Origin: Corynebacterium flavescens
GTDB taxonomy: Bacteria; Actinomycetota; Actinomycetes; Mycobacteriales; Mycobacteriaceae
Length of the DNA: 64,000 nucleotides
Assembly: GCF_008693105.1 (NCBI RefSeq)
Contig: NZ_VXKK01000033.1
Location: 124,001 to 188,000 of the forward strand
Reading direction: 5' to 3'
Part shown: positions 8,483 to 19,097 of the stretch, piece by piece
Layout of the letters: the number at the start of each line of letters is the position of its first letter
Numbering within the stretch: the stretch's first letter is position 1
Notes under the pieces: generated by a model
Databases searched by the model: none
Seen by the model: the letters and a program-made list of their open reading frames with translations, nothing else
Told to the model about the DNA's origin: nothing
Translations under genes and position numbers: made by a program

Positions 8483-10036
8483 TCACTCGCCGCGCGAACG
8501 ATGGCGGATGCGCGGATCACGGCGCACCCGCGGGGCTTCTGCACCCCTAGACTCGCGGCGCGACGTTGATTCGCGGTAGGAAGAACGGCCCTGCCCGCGC
8601 TCGGTGACGGGACGCCCGTAGCGTCGACGCCGCTCCCCTTCTTCGTGGGCCGCAGAGCCACGGGGTCGTGGCTGGGAAGCTGTGCGCGAAGATCCATTCG
8701 GCACGCTCGCGGCTGGGCGCGAGCGCCTGCCATTGCCGCGCACTATAACCTCCGGCGCCGTGCGTGGCTCCGGAATCCCCAAGACACGGTCGAATATAGG
8801 ACGGCCGAAGTTCTGCATGGCTGAGACCTGCATGGGCTCGTGCCTGGCTACGTTGCACAATATGCCCATAGAACCAATCGTGATGATGGCTGCCGTACCG
8901 CCCGCGGAAATCATGGGCAACTGAATACCGGTAACCGGCAAGAGGCCGATGACGTAGCCGATGTTATAAAAGGCCTGGCTGACCACGCCGACAGTCAATG
9001 TGGCTGCCAGCAGAGCCTGGTACTGATTGCGAGCCCTGCGAGCGGTGCGGATGCCAACATATCCCAGCGTGGCGAAGAGGAGGATAACTAGAGCACCGCC
9101 CCATAGACCCAGCTCTTCCCCGATGACTGCGTAGACGAAGTCATTCTTGGCTTCCGGAAGATAGAACCACTTGGCGCGGGACTGGCCTAGGCCCACGCCC
9201 CAGAACCCGCCGTCGGCAAGCGAGAGGAAGCCCTGATAAGCTTGGAAGCCAGCGCCCTGGGTATCTTCGATGTTTCCGCGCAGAGCATCAAAGTAGGTGT
9301 GGAAGCGGTGTGAGCGAAACCCGCCGCTAAAAAAGAGAAGCACAGCACCAAGGATGCCCAAGCCCGCGATGGGAATAAACACCCGCCAGTTGACGCCGGC
9401 GAAAGCCAGGGTGAAGATGACAACCAGGGCAAAGGACATGGCCATGCCGATGTCGCCCTGCGCCATGATGAGGATCAACATGAATCCGGCGATTACGGCA
9501 TAGACCAGAAATGGATTAGATAGTTTCCAGCCATTCCACACTTTATCCGCCAGCGCTGAGGCGCCGAACAGGCCGACGACGACGCGAGCAAACTCGGAGG
9601 GCTGAAGGGTTAAGGGTCCGAGAACGATCCACGACTGGGAGCCGACGCTTTCCCTACCTGTACCAATGCCAGGGATAAGAACAGCGATGAGCAACAGCAC
9701 CGCCACGACCAAAGCTAGGGGCACGACTTTCCGCAAAGAATCCGGCGGAATGCGCAGGCCTACCCAGAAGGCAACCAGGCCCAAGGCGACCAAGAGCATC
9801 TGGCGCATGGCCTCGCTCCACACCGTGCCGCTCTCTGCCAAAGAGGTGGCCATCGAGGAGGAGAAGGCCATGAGGATACCTATTGACACCAACGCGACCA
9901 CGCAAAAACGCAGCATGGTGTAGTCCAGACCCGCGCGGGTACTCAAGTGCGCGCGTAGTTCCACAAGGCGTTGGGACAGCGACTGATTTGCCGGCCCAGG
10001 CACCTCGCCTTGGGGCTGCGAAGAAGTGGCTGTCAT
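8483..10036 (-). CDS. ftsW: Septal peptidoglycan glycosyltransferase FtsW
   Basis: SEDS-family polymerase with about ten membrane helices between residues 38 and 405; it polymerises lipid II together with FtsI. Family landmarks seen are PLTLQPSEFARV (about residue 146), the segment FVYAVIGEELGLWGG (about 295), and PVTGIQLPMISAGGTAAI (about 370). The last 110 residues are a cytoplasmic, highly Arg-rich disordered tail (SRRESRGAEAPRVRRD), a common actinobacterial extension. ATG at 10036. It lies between murD and murG and is likely co-transcribed. Confidence 0.96.
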   Translation of the reverse strand: MTATSSQPQGEVPGPANQSLSQRLVELRAHLSTRAGLDYTMLRFCVVALVSIGILMAFSSSMATSLAESGTVWSEAMRQMLLVALGLVAFWVGLRIPPDSLRKVVPLALVVAVLLLIAVLIPGIGTGRESVGSQSWIVLGPLTLQPSEFARVVVGLFGASALADKVWNGWKLSNPFLVYAVIAGFMLILIMAQGDIGMAMSFALVVIFTLAFAGVNWRVFIPIAGLGILGAVLLFFSGGFRSHRFHTYFDALRGNIEDTQGAGFQAYQGFLSLADGGFWGVGLGQSRAKWFYLPEAKNDFVYAVIGEELGLWGGALVILLFATLGYVGIRTARRARNQYQALLAATLTVGVVSQAFYNIGYVIGLLPVTGIQLPMISAGGTAAIITIGSMGILCNVARHEPMQVSAMQNFGRPIFDRVLGIPEPRTAPEVIVRGNGRRSRPAASVPNGSSRTASQPRPRGSAAHEEGERRRRYGRPVTERGQGRSSYRESTSRRESRGAEAPRVRRDPRIRHRSRGE

Positions 10037-10153
10037 GGTGTCTCCTACCTACCTGGAAGAACAACTACAACTAACGCGATACAACTAGCGCGGGCGATAC
10101 TTGTGTTGTCAAAGTTTCTCGTGGTGCTGACGAGTCTATAACTTTTAAGGTTC

Positions 10154-11590
10154 CTAGTGGTCGAGGCGCCGCGCAGCGTGGGCAAACATGTCGCCACGCT
10201 CGCCCATCCCGCTATACATATCCAACGATGCCGCAGCAGGGGCCAAAAGGACGGTATCCCCGGCCACGGCGTGATGCAGAGCAAAGGAAACTGCTGCGTC
10301 CATCGCCTCCTGCGGGTCAGTCGAGTCGATGACTTCCACTGGGACATGCGGCGCGAGTTCCTGCAGCGCCTGTGCAATGAGATGCCGGTCAATTCCCAAG
10401 ACGACGGCAGCCTTAATCTGCCCGGCGTGGCTCGCGATAAGGCGATGCACGTCCGCGCCCTTGAGTTGGCCACCGGCCACCCAGACAACGGAGTCCAAGC
10501 CGCGCAGCGCCGCGTCAGCCGCGTGAGGATTGGTCGCCTTAGAGTTGTCGATGAAGTCCACCCCCGCGTGCCGGTGCACTATTGCGCCTCGGTGACCAGC
10601 CACGGTGAAGGCATGTAGCCCTTGATCAATAGATTCTGGAGCAGCACCGGCCAGTGCCGCCACTGCAGCGGCTGCGGCTGCGTCAAGGGCGCCTGCCCGA
10701 CCGGGAGGCTCAATTCCTTCGATGGGGCCGAGTTTTACTCGACCTGGGGTTTCCAGATCTTCGGCGACGAGGGCTTGCCCGGCGATGCCAACCTGGCCAG
10801 GACCGGGCTCCCCCGCGCCAAAAGAATAGAGGTGGCTGACCAACTGCCCGTGCTCTTTAGCGAGCTCGACATAGTGGCACACCCTAGAGTCATCGCGCCC
10901 ATAGACAGCGACCTGGCCGGCTAGGACCTTCGCCTTGGCGCGCGCATAGGCGTCGAAGGAGCCGTGCCAATCAATATGATCCTCTGCCAGATTAAGCAGC
11001 ACGCCCACAGCGGGGCGCAGCTGCGAAGACCAGTGCAGCTGGAAAGATGACAACTCGACGGCCAGCACCTCAACGCGCGGGGTAGCGCGCAAGGCGTCGA
11101 AAGGAGAAGTCCCGATGTTGCCCACTGCCAAGGCGCGGCGGCCGGTGCGCTGGGCGTCGACCTGCATGATCTGAGCCAGCATTCCGGTCGTTGTGGTCTT
11201 CCCGTTCGTGCCTGTTACCACCAGCCACTTACGCGGGGCACCAAAGACGCCCGCGCGATCCAGCCGGTAGGCCAACTCGACATCGCCGATGACCTCCCGA
11301 TCTGCTTGTGCGAAACCCACGAGCAGGGGCGTATCGGGGCGCCATCCCGGCGAAGTAACAACGAGATCGAAATCGCCGGTGGCTTGCAACGCTTCCGCGG
11401 GGCTAAGCGTGTCAACTCCGAACTGAGCTTCCATGGACTGACGTGCGTCCGCATTTCCATCAGCGACCGTCGTATCAATTCCTAGCTCGTGCAGGACGCG
11501 CACGCATCCCCGCCCAGACACACCCGCCCCGGCAACGAGAACCTTACCGCGCAGACTGGCGGGAACACGCGAGGCATCATAGATGTCCAT
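10154..11590 (-). CDS. murD: UDP-N-acetylmuramoylalanine--D-glutamate ligase MurD
   Basis: Second Mur ligase, adding D-Glu. It has 478 residues with the N-terminal nucleotide-sugar domain (VLVAGAGVSGRGCVRVL), the ATP loop GTNGKTTTTGMLAQ (about residues 127-140), and the C-terminal FIDNSKATNPHAADAAL segment (about 345-361), a strong MurD marker. ATG at 11590, about 70 bp after mraY. The 117-bp gap after murD before ftsW is the longest in this part of the cluster, but no clear promoter is visible in it. Confidence 0.97.
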   Translation of the reverse strand: MDIYDASRVPASLRGKVLVAGAGVSGRGCVRVLHELGIDTTVADGNADARQSMEAQFGVDTLSPAEALQATGDFDLVVTSPGWRPDTPLLVGFAQADREVIGDVELAYRLDRAGVFGAPRKWLVVTGTNGKTTTTGMLAQIMQVDAQRTGRRALAVGNIGTSPFDALRATPRVEVLAVELSSFQLHWSSQLRPAVGVLLNLAEDHIDWHGSFDAYARAKAKVLAGQVAVYGRDDSRVCHYVELAKEHGQLVSHLYSFGAGEPGPGQVGIAGQALVAEDLETPGRVKLGPIEGIEPPGRAGALDAAAAAAVAALAGAAPESIDQGLHAFTVAGHRGAIVHRHAGVDFIDNSKATNPHAADAALRGLDSVVWVAGGQLKGADVHRLIASHAGQIKAAVVLGIDRHLIAQALQELAPHVPVEVIDSTDPQEAMDAAVSFALHHAVAGDTVLLAPAAASLDMYSGMGERGDMFAHAARRLDH

Positions 11591-11662
11591 CAGGAGGATT
11601 AACCGAGCCTTTCAGTAGTCATTGGGGAGAATCCAGTGGAGAAGCCATTGGGAACTTGGAAA

Positions 11663-12769
11663 CTAGATCCCAAGTCCGGATTTGAGAAGCCAGTCACCGT
11701 AGAAGATGGCGGTGCCGGCCATCGCGGCCATTGCCGCCAGCAGCCAGAAGCGAATGACGACGGCGGTTTCCGCCCAACCGCCATTTTCAAAGTGGTGGTG
11801 GATGGGTGCCATACGGAAGAAACGCTTGCCGGTGGTGCGGAATACTACGATCTGGATAACAACGGAAACAGTCTCCACCACGAAGATTGCTCCGATGATG
11901 ACCATGAGCAGCTCGGTTTGAGTGGTCACCGAAAGCCCGGCTACAAGGCCACCCAAGGCGAGCGAACCGGTATCACCCATGAAGATCTTGGCTGGAGCGG
12001 CGTTCCACCACAAAAAGCCTAGGCAACCGCCCAGTCCGGCAGCGGCAAGAACCGCCAAATCCAGCGGATCGCGGACTTGGTAGCACCCAGCGCTGAGCGC
12101 GGTGGCGCAAGAATTCCGGAACTGCCAGAAAGTAATGATGGTATAAGCGCCCATGACCATCGCCGTGGTACCAGCAGCTAGGCCATCCAGGCCATCGGTC
12201 AGATTGACGGCGTTGGACCATGCCGCGATGAGCAGGTACATAAAGATTAGGAAGATAATCGTGCCTACGATCGCGCCGCCGACTGCGATATTGAAGGTAT
12301 CAATCTCGCGGACAAAGGAAAGATTCGTAGACCCCGGCGTGAGCCCGTTGTCATCCTTAAATTGCAGAACCAGCCAGCCAAAGCCCAGTGCGAGAACAAG
12401 CTGACCCAGAAGCTTCGCAGTCTTGTTGAGGCCGAGGTTACGGGCTTTAAAAAGCTTGATGAAGTCATCGGCGAAACCAAGAGCACCCAGGCCCAGCGTC
12501 AATCCGAGTACAAGGAGCCCGGAGGCAGTAAAGCCCCCTATTCCCTGTATCTCGCCGTAGATGCCCACCACGACATAGGCAACGACGATGCCCGCCAGGA
12601 TCGATAGCCCGCCCATCGTTGGCGTACCGCGCTTGCGCAGGTGAGACTTCGGCCCATCTTCGCGGATCTCTTGCCCCTTGCCCAAAGCGGAGAAGTAGCG
12701 GATGAGAACCGGGGTGCTAAAGATCGCGACGAGGAAGCTCACGACTCCGGAAATAATAATCTGAGTCAC
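11663..12769 (-). CDS. mraY: Phospho-MurNAc-pentapeptide transferase MraY
   Basis: Integral membrane enzyme that moves phospho-MurNAc-pentapeptide onto undecaprenyl phosphate, forming lipid I. It has 368 residues and ten predicted helices. The catalytic signatures are [22 protein letters not shown] (Asp-rich loop, about residue 100), [15 protein letters not shown] (about 187) and [12 protein letters not shown] (about 250), with the substrate His cluster PIHHHFE near the end. GTG start at 12769. Member of the mur operon between murF and murD. Confidence 0.97.
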   Translation of the reverse strand: MTQIIISGVVSFLVAIFSTPVLIRYFSALGKGQEIREDGPKSHLRKRGTPTMGGLSILAGIVVAYVVVGIYGEIQGIGGFTASGLLVLGLTLGLGALGFADDFIKLFKARNLGLNKTAKLLGQLVLALGFGWLVLQFKDDNGLTPGSTNLSFVREIDTFNIAVGGAIVGTIIFLIFMYLLIAAWSNAVNLTDGLDGLAAGTTAMVMGAYTIITFWQFRNSCATALSAGCYQVRDPLDLAVLAAAGLGGCLGFLWWNAAPAKIFMGDTGSLALGGLVAGLSVTTQTELLMVIIGAIFVVETVSVVIQIVVFRTTGKRFFRMAPIHHHFENGGWAETAVVIRFWLLAAMAAMAGTAIFYGDWLLKSGLGI

Positions 12770-12861
12770 TGGTTAAAGTCTTTCTAATTCTTTTTAGTTA
12801 CGGCGGTAACTAACGTGTGGAGAATGCGCTGCTTATCGGCGCTGCTTGTGGGTGGTAGCAC

Positions 12862-14388
12862 TTAACGCACAAGAGCATCAGCCACCTTCCATAGATGTTG
12901 GGCATTGGAAGACTTGACCAAAACAACATCCTTAGCGCTGCGCCGATCCCAATCCTCCGCGGAGATCGGCGGCGTGCGCAAAATATCCTCGACGGCTTGA
13001 GCCGCCTGCTCGACATCCGCGCAGACAGTAGTATTTATACCCTGTGCCTCGGCGGCCTGCGCCATTGCCTGCGTATTCGGGTTCGTTCCTACCGCGACGA
13101 GATACTGCACGTTGTACTTGGCCAGCTCAGCCCCCAGCTCGCTGTGCGCCTCCTGAGCCTCGTTGCCCAGCTCCCCCATCTGTCCCAGCACCGCAATTGA
13201 TCGCACGTCAGGGCGGGCGGCCGAGGTATAGGCCAGAGCCGCAATCGCCGCGCGCATCGATTCCGGGTTCGCGTTGTAGGAATCATCGATGATTGTCACG
13301 CCATCGGCGCGGGTATGCACATCCATCCGGTGCTTGGAAGCTATACGATGCCCCGATAGAGCGTGCGCAACAAGCGCCGGATCCACACCGGATTCGATAG
13401 CCCCTGCCACTGCCGCGACGGCATTGGAGACTTGATGCTGACCAAAGACCTGCAGCTTTATCTCAAAGGCCTCGCCCTGCGGGGTATGCAGGGTAAAGGA
13501 TGCGCGGGCGACGTCGTCAAGCTGGACGCCCGTGGCATAGTACTGTGCCTGCGAGGCCGGCGGAGTAGAAGCGGAGTAGTAGACCACCTTTGCCTGGGTG
13601 CGCGGGGCCATGGCGGATACAAAATCATCGTCGGCGTTGAGCACCGCAACTCCGCCTTCGCCGGCGGAAGGCAATGCCTCAACGAGTTCGCCCTTTGCCA
13701 AGGCAATGTTCTCACGTGAGCCAAACTCGCCCAAGTGGGCGGTCCCCACGTTAAGCACGATCCCCACCTTTGGCGCGGTGATGGACGCCAAGTGCCGAAT
13801 ATGCCCAATTCCCCGCGCCGACATTTCAGCCACAAGGTACTTAGTATGCTCATCACAGCGCAAAGCCGTATAGGGCAGCCCGACCTCGTTGTTAAACGAG
13901 CCAGGGGGTGCAACCGTATCCCCCGCAGCGCGAAAGATGGTGGCGATGAGATCCTTTGTGGATGTCTTTCCCGCGGAACCCGTAATACCTACGATGCGCA
14001 GTTGGTGCTGAGCGGCCAGGCGTTGGGTGACGGCACGCGCGAGCGCAGACAGCGCCGCTACAACCGCCGCGGCCGAACCATCAACGTCGTGCGCATAGAT
14101 GTCAGCATTAGCGCCCTCCCCGGAGATTTTGCCGTGTGGCTCAACCACAATGGCGGGGACGCCCACCTGCCGTGCGGCTAGGACGGCCACCGCGCCCTTT
14201 TCTATTGCCTGCGCGGCGAAGTCATGGCCGTCAACATGCTCGCCGGGCAGGCAGAGGAAGAGCCCGCCAGGAGTTACCTTGCGAGAGTCGAACTCGACGA
14301 ACCCGCTCACCTGTTGGTGCGGATTATCCACGTGGTCGAGCGTGCCGCCGGTGATATCGGCGATCTCCTGCAATGTCAAGGGAATCAT
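12862..14388 (-). CDS. murF: UDP-MurNAc-tripeptide--D-alanyl-D-alanine ligase MurF
   Basis: Adds D-Ala-D-Ala to complete the pentapeptide. It has 508 residues: an N-terminal Mur domain, the ATP loop GITGSAGKTSTKDL (about residues 134-147), the central GIVLNVGTAHLGEFGS segment, and IDDSYNANPESMRAAI (about 372), a MurF hallmark. The ATG at 14388 overlaps the murE stop by four bases (ATGA), implying translational coupling. Slightly longer than enteric MurF, normal for corynebacteria. Confidence 0.97.
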   Translation of the reverse strand: MIPLTLQEIADITGGTLDHVDNPHQQVSGFVEFDSRKVTPGGLFLCLPGEHVDGHDFAAQAIEKGAVAVLAARQVGVPAIVVEPHGKISGEGANADIYAHDVDGSAAAVVAALSALARAVTQRLAAQHQLRIVGITGSAGKTSTKDLIATIFRAAGDTVAPPGSFNNEVGLPYTALRCDEHTKYLVAEMSARGIGHIRHLASITAPKVGIVLNVGTAHLGEFGSRENIALAKGELVEALPSAGEGGVAVLNADDDFVSAMAPRTQAKVVYYSASTPPASQAQYYATGVQLDDVARASFTLHTPQGEAFEIKLQVFGQHQVSNAVAAVAGAIESGVDPALVAHALSGHRIASKHRMDVHTRADGVTIIDDSYNANPESMRAAIAALAYTSAARPDVRSIAVLGQMGELGNEAQEAHSELGAELAKYNVQYLVAVGTNPNTQAMAQAAEAQGINTTVCADVEQAAQAVEDILRTPPISAEDWDRRSAKDVVLVKSSNAQHLWKVADALVR

Positions 14389-15965
14389 TTCTGCTCCTCT
14401 ATGTCAGTGACGCCATTTTCGTCACTTCTCGATTGCGCGGATGGGGAGTTCCCAGCCGCGCGGGCAATCCGATCCTCGATTGCCTGTGAAAGTTCCTCGC
14501 GGTCGTCGAAGTGATAGGTGTGGTCTCCGATGATTTGGCCTATTTCGTGGCCTTTACCCACGACAATAACCGCATCTCCAGGCTGTGCCCATTCGACAGC
14601 AGCCTGAATTGCCTGCGCCCGGGAGCCAATCTCACGGACCTCCCGCGCGCCACCTTGTTGCCGCGCGCCTTCGAGTACCTCAGAGCGAATGAGAGCAGGG
14701 TCCTCGCTGCGCGGATTGTCATCAGTGACAATCACCAAATCAGCACGCTGGGCCGCTGCGGCACCCATCAACGGGCGCTTGGTGGTGTCGCGGTCACCGC
14801 CGGCTCCGATGACCACCGCGATCCTGGCAGAGTCTGTTGAAAGCTGCCCGCGCAGGGTATCGAGCACCGCGGCCACGGCCGCTGGCTTGTGGGCATAATC
14901 CACGATGGCGAGGAAGTCCTGGCCCTGATGGATAGCCTGCATCCGCCCAGGCACCGAGACATGAGCCAGCCCTGCAGCGAATACTTCACTATCGACGCCA
15001 ATGGCGCGCGCCATTCCCAGCGCCAATGCCGCGTTCGCGATGTTGAACTTCCCTGGCAAAGGCAGACGGAAGTCCACCTCGCCATGAGCGCTGCGCACCT
15101 CTACCTCTTGGACGCCGGATGCCTCCGCGCGAACCTGCTGAGCAAAGTAGGTTGCTTCATCCTCCTGTGCAGGATCAGTGGCCACCGAGCTAACCTCGAG
15201 CCCTGAGTCGCGGGCTACGTGCTCCATCTCTCGGCCCCACTTATCGTCGATGCAGACGACGGCCTGGCGGGCAGCCTGCTCACCGGAAAACAGGCGAGCC
15301 TTGGCGTGGAAGTAGGCCTCCATGGTCGGGTGAAAATCTAGGTGATCCTGGCTCAGGTTAGTAAAGCCTCCCACCGCAAAGCGGGTTCCGCGCACTCGTC
15401 CTAGCTCCAATGCGTGCGAGGAGACCTCCATGACCACGTGTGTCACGCCCTGCTCGAGCATGCGCAGGAAAAGCTCCTGGAGCGTCGGAGCCTCCGGCGT
15501 GGTCAGCTTAGTTGCCACAGGCTCGCGATTAATTCGGGTGCCGGTGGTCCCAATGAGCCCTACCGAAAAGCCGGCGTGAAGCAGACCCGCCTCAAGCAGG
15601 TAGCTGGTGGTGGTTTTTCCGGACGTTCCCGTTACCCCTACCACGGTCAGACGCGAGCTCGGGTGATTATAAATCTCGGCCGCTATCGTGCCGAGCACCG
15701 CGCGTATATCCTCCACGGCTATTATCGGGCGCTGCTCCCCTGCCTCTGAGAGAATCTCTAGGCCCGCGGCATCCGTGAGGATCGCCGCAGCTGGAGTGTC
15801 TGCCGCAAACTTGGCACCGTGCGCATGGGTTCCGGGCAGGGCTGCAAACAGCGCTCCTGAAGCGATACTGGTGGAATCAAGGCCACACGAGGAAACCTCA
15901 ACACGCGCGTCACCGATAACTCGCCCGCCGGAGATCTCCGCAAGTTTGTGGAGTGTCACTGCCAT
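14385..15965 (-). CDS. murE: UDP-MurNAc-tripeptide synthetase MurE (meso-DAP type)
   Basis: Adds the third amino acid of the stem peptide. The 526-residue protein has the ATP loop GVTGTSGKTTTSYLL (about residues 110-124), a carbamylated-lysine region (FHAKARLF, about 225), and the specificity motif DDNPRSEDP (about 418-426). DNPR marks the meso-diaminopimelate enzymes, consistent with the DAP-type wall of corynebacteria. ATG at 15965, about 95 bp after ftsI. Overlaps murF by four bases. Confidence 0.97.
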   Translation of the reverse strand: MAVTLHKLAEISGGRVIGDARVEVSSCGLDSTSIASGALFAALPGTHAHGAKFAADTPAAAILTDAAGLEILSEAGEQRPIIAVEDIRAVLGTIAAEIYNHPSSRLTVVGVTGTSGKTTTSYLLEAGLLHAGFSVGLIGTTGTRINREPVATKLTTPEAPTLQELFLRMLEQGVTHVVMEVSSHALELGRVRGTRFAVGGFTNLSQDHLDFHPTMEAYFHAKARLFSGEQAARQAVVCIDDKWGREMEHVARDSGLEVSSVATDPAQEDEATYFAQQVRAEASGVQEVEVRSAHGEVDFRLPLPGKFNIANAALALGMARAIGVDSEVFAAGLAHVSVPGRMQAIHQGQDFLAIVDYAHKPAAVAAVLDTLRGQLSTDSARIAVVIGAGGDRDTTKRPLMGAAAAQRADLVIVTDDNPRSEDPALIRSEVLEGARQQGGAREVREIGSRAQAIQAAVEWAQPGDAVIVVGKGHEIGQIIGDHTYHFDDREELSQAIEDRIARAAGNSPSAQSRSDENGVTDIEEQK

Positions 15966-16060
15966 TTTCTTCTTCTCGCTCCCTGTATTCCGAGGATTTC
16001 CTTTTAAAGCAATTCTTATAAGTCTTTATTATTCGCGTCTGTGGCGCCTCATGCTTGCGA

Positions 16061-18076
16061 TCACTGCGCTCGCAGTGTCAACTGCTCCGCTGGTTCAGTG
16101 GTCGGAATGTTGTCGCGGTTGAGCAGCCAGGAAGCGATGTCTTTGAACACGGGCGCAGCCGATTGCCCGCCCGATCCATCATCGTTGACCCCGGACTTCG
16201 GCTCGTCAAGCATGACCGCGACGACGAAGCGAGGATCGTTGGCCGGCGCGATGCCGGCAAAGGTAATCCAGTAGGCGGAATTGGAATAGCTACCGGTGTT
16301 GGGATCAACTTTTTGCGCCGTACCCGTTTTGCCCGAGAGCTGGTATCCCTCGATCGAGTTCCCGCCGGCCGTTCCGTTTTGGATGCCACTGGGATCCGAT
16401 TGGAACACAGAGCGGAACATCTCAACCGTGGTCTTCGCAGTCTCGGGGCTCACCACCTGGGTGGTCTTAGGCGCGGGCCTCTCGTGCTCTCCGTCCTCTC
16501 CTGCAATCGAGGAGATGATGCGCGGCTCAATCCTTTCACCGCCATTGGCCAAGGCCTGGTAGACGCTGGCCATCTGCAGAGTTGTCCATGACTGGCCCTG
16601 CCCGATGGGCAGGTTGGCAAAAGTTCCGCCTGACCACTGCTCTAGAGGCGGCACCAGCCCAGAAGACTCGTTAGGGAGCTCAATACCGGTGGTCTGGCCC
16701 AGGCCAAATGCCTCGAGATATTGCGAATACTTTTCCTGACCAAGCTTTTGGGCGAGCATGAGCGTGCCCACGTTGGAGGACTTACCAAAGATACCGGTGG
16801 TGGTATAAGGCTCCACGCCGTGCTGCCAGGCATCACTCACGGTGACGCCGGCCATATCAATGGATCCAGGAACCTGATGCACTTCGTCCGGGGTGGTCAC
16901 CCCTTCTTGCAAAGCTGCGGCGGCAGTGATTACTTTAGCTACGGATCCGGGCTCATAAGGGTGGGAGACGGCGCGGTTCTCGAAGTCCTTGCCTTCCTTA
17001 AACTGCTTTTCGACGTCCTTATTAGGATCCACCGTTCCTGTGTTCGCCATGGCCAGGACCTCGCCCGTGGCCACATCGAGGACCACTGCCTGCGCTCCAT
17101 CGGCCTGAGAGTTAGCCTTGGCCTTCTCCAGCTTCTGCTGGACGTAGGTCTGGAGATCTAGATCAAGGGTTAAGGTGATGTCCTTGCCCTCGACTGCGGG
17201 AACCTCGTCGCGCAGCGTACCGGGGATGACCTGTCCGTCAGTCGATACGTCTTCGGTGGAGCGCCCGTCGATGCCGGTCAGCAGTGAATCCCCGGATGCC
17301 TCGAAGCCGAATTGTCCTTGACCATCCATCGACACCTTGCCGATGACGTTCTCGGCGATAGAACCATTCGGGTACTGCCGAATGTCCTGATGGTCTGCCG
17401 CAACACCATGAAAGCGGTTGGATATGCTCACCGCAATATCGGGGTCGACGTTGCGAACGAGGACCTCGTACTGGGTATCCGCCTTGAGCTTGGCTAGGAT
17501 CTGCTTTGATTCGACGCTGCCTGTGGCCGCCCCAGCTTCCTTGATCATCTCCGGAATTGCAGTGGCCATCTCGTCGAGAGTTTCTTGTACAGACTTGTCG
17601 AGCGCCGCCTCGCGTGAAGCCTCATCCATGCCGTTAAACTTGCCCTCGGCCACACCCTCGAGTTCTGCTTGCTCTTTGAGCTCCGAACGCAGACGCGTGG
17701 GAGACACCGTCAGCGACCTCGCCTGCATAGTGTAGGCAAGACGTTGACCATCGCGGTCTACTACTTCGCCACGGCGCGCGGGATCAAGATAGACCCGCGA
17801 GCGCTGTTCGACGGCCTTCGCAGCTAGGTCCGGACCCCACACCAATTGAATCCAGCCCAAACGGCCCACGAATACAACAGTGAGTACCAACAATGCCGCG
17901 ATAACGACCCTAAAGCGCTTGCGCATGATGCCCTTTTGCGTGGGGCTCGCCGCGCGGGCACTTGTTCGCGGCTGCGCGCTGGCCTGGGGACCCGGTGCTG
18001 GCCGAGTGCTACGGTTAGCACCATAGCGACGGCCGGCATCACCTGCTCGCCGACCACCCGGATTCGGTGGAGTCAC
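16061..18076 (-). CDS. ftsI: Septal transpeptidase FtsI / PBP3-type penicillin-binding protein
   Basis: Class B penicillin-binding protein that cross-links septal wall, partner of FtsW. I place the start at the GTG at 18076 (VTPPNPGGRR): an AAGGAG ribosome site lies 10 nt upstream, whereas a GTG at 18121, 15 codons further, has none. This gives 671 residues: an Arg-rich cytoplasmic tail, one membrane helix (about 57-78), the PBP dimer domain, and a transpeptidase domain with SVAK (EPGSVAKVI, active Ser), SSN (GKSSNVGT) and KTGTAQK. All three catalytic motifs are intact. Located between ftsL and murE. Confidence 0.96.
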   Translation of the reverse strand: MTPPNPGGRRAGDAGRRYGANRSTRPAPGPQASAQPRTSARAASPTQKGIMRKRFRVVIAALLVLTVVFVGRLGWIQLVWGPDLAAKAVEQRSRVYLDPARRGEVVDRDGQRLAYTMQARSLTVSPTRLRSELKEQAELEGVAEGKFNGMDEASREAALDKSVQETLDEMATAIPEMIKEAGAATGSVESKQILAKLKADTQYEVLVRNVDPDIAVSISNRFHGVAADHQDIRQYPNGSIAENVIGKVSMDGQGQFGFEASGDSLLTGIDGRSTEDVSTDGQVIPGTLRDEVPAVEGKDITLTLDLDLQTYVQQKLEKAKANSQADGAQAVVLDVATGEVLAMANTGTVDPNKDVEKQFKEGKDFENRAVSHPYEPGSVAKVITAAAALQEGVTTPDEVHQVPGSIDMAGVTVSDAWQHGVEPYTTTGIFGKSSNVGTLMLAQKLGQEKYSQYLEAFGLGQTTGIELPNESSGLVPPLEQWSGGTFANLPIGQGQSWTTLQMASVYQALANGGERIEPRIISSIAGEDGEHERPAPKTTQVVSPETAKTTVEMFRSVFQSDPSGIQNGTAGGNSIEGYQLSGKTGTAQKVDPNTGSYSNSAYWITFAGIAPANDPRFVVAVMLDEPKSGVNDDGSGGQSAAPVFKDIASWLLNRDNIPTTEPAEQLTLRAQ

Positions 18077-18251
18077 AGTCCGCGGTCTCCTTCCCTTGCA
18101 CTCACTTGAACGATCTGCCACATATTTCCAGCAAATCTGCTGATGTCATTGTGCCCTAGCAAGCGCTAAGGCTCGCGCAACCACGCGCGAGCCGGGCGAT
18201 ATTGCTACAGCCAGCATCACTTCATCTGCTCTCCAAGTGCGCTTCTCTTAT

Positions 18252-19097
18252 CTACCGGTTTGCATAGGGCGCGTTAGCGGGAAAAGCAGGTGCCTCGGCG
18301 GCATCATCTGCTCCCGAGTCGCTTCCTGCAGCAGGCTGATTTCCGGCCTGCTCTGCCCTATCGCGCTCACTGTTCTCGCCTCGCTGCGCATCATTGCCCG
18401 CGTGCTGATGGCCCTGCGGAACAGCCGAGAGACTGTTGCTGATGTCTGAGGTCTCGCGCGGATCGCTCGAGGCCTGTCCGGGGCGAATCGGCTCTCCGTT
18501 GACGTCGTAAAGCGATTCCATTCCCGGCTGTGCCTCACGCTTGGTGTGCACCTCGCCGGAACCATCGACCTCGACTATGCCAGGCGTGGTGGGCACGCCC
18601 AGATTCCTGTCCTCTGCACGACGCGCAACATCTGCCGAGGAACGGACGTTCTCCAAATCGCGGTTGAGGGTCTCCAGTTGGTTGCCCAGATCGGACTCTT
18701 GAACCGTGAGTTGCTGAATCTTGAAGGTCTGCGCCGCTGAGACTCCGGAAAGCGCTATCGACACGATCACTCCGACAACGAGAAGGAGGATCGCCACTCC
18801 ACCCAAGCGCGCAAGGTGCGCGTACTTGGCCAAGGGCTGGTGTATCTGGCGTCCGCGTCTGCTGACGACCTGCTTAGATCCCAACCTCCGCGTAGTGCGG
18901 CGTGGCAGCTCCGGCCGGTGGACAGTTCCCGCGCGACGTGGCGTCCTCCCCGGCGCGGAGTAAGTTCCGCGCTCAAGCAACGCCGCGGAAGCATCTCCCT
19001 CGCCTCTGCTCGTGAAGTCACGGCTAGCGCCCATGGTGCGGCGGCCCTCTCTAACGCTGTATCGGCTCTCAGTATCTCTGGCTTGTGTGGCACTCAT
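18252..19097 (-). CDS. ftsL: FtsL-like divisome membrane protein
   Basis: A 281-residue bitopic protein in the ftsL position between rsmH and ftsI. About 95 basic cytoplasmic residues are followed by a single membrane helix (about 97-121, [19 protein letters not shown]) and a short coiled coil (about 124-156) with the FtsL-like Q..L..ES.L..Q...L pattern. The extracytoplasmic tail (about 165-281) is polar, disordered and rich in Ser, Asp and Glu. FtsL is poorly conserved, so the call rests on topology, coiled coil and synteny. The ATG at 19097 overlaps the rsmH stop (ATGA). Longer than enteric FtsL (about 120). Confidence 0.8.
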   Translation of the reverse strand: MSATQARDTESRYSVREGRRTMGASRDFTSRGEGDASAALLERGTYSAPGRTPRRAGTVHRPELPRRTTRRLGSKQVVSRRGRQIHQPLAKYAHLARLGGVAILLLVVGVIVSIALSGVSAAQTFKIQQLTVQESDLGNQLETLNRDLENVRSSADVARRAEDRNLGVPTTPGIVEVDGSGEVHTKREAQPGMESLYDVNGEPIRPGQASSDPRETSDISNSLSAVPQGHQHAGNDAQRGENSERDRAEQAGNQPAAGSDSGADDAAEAPAFPANAPYANR

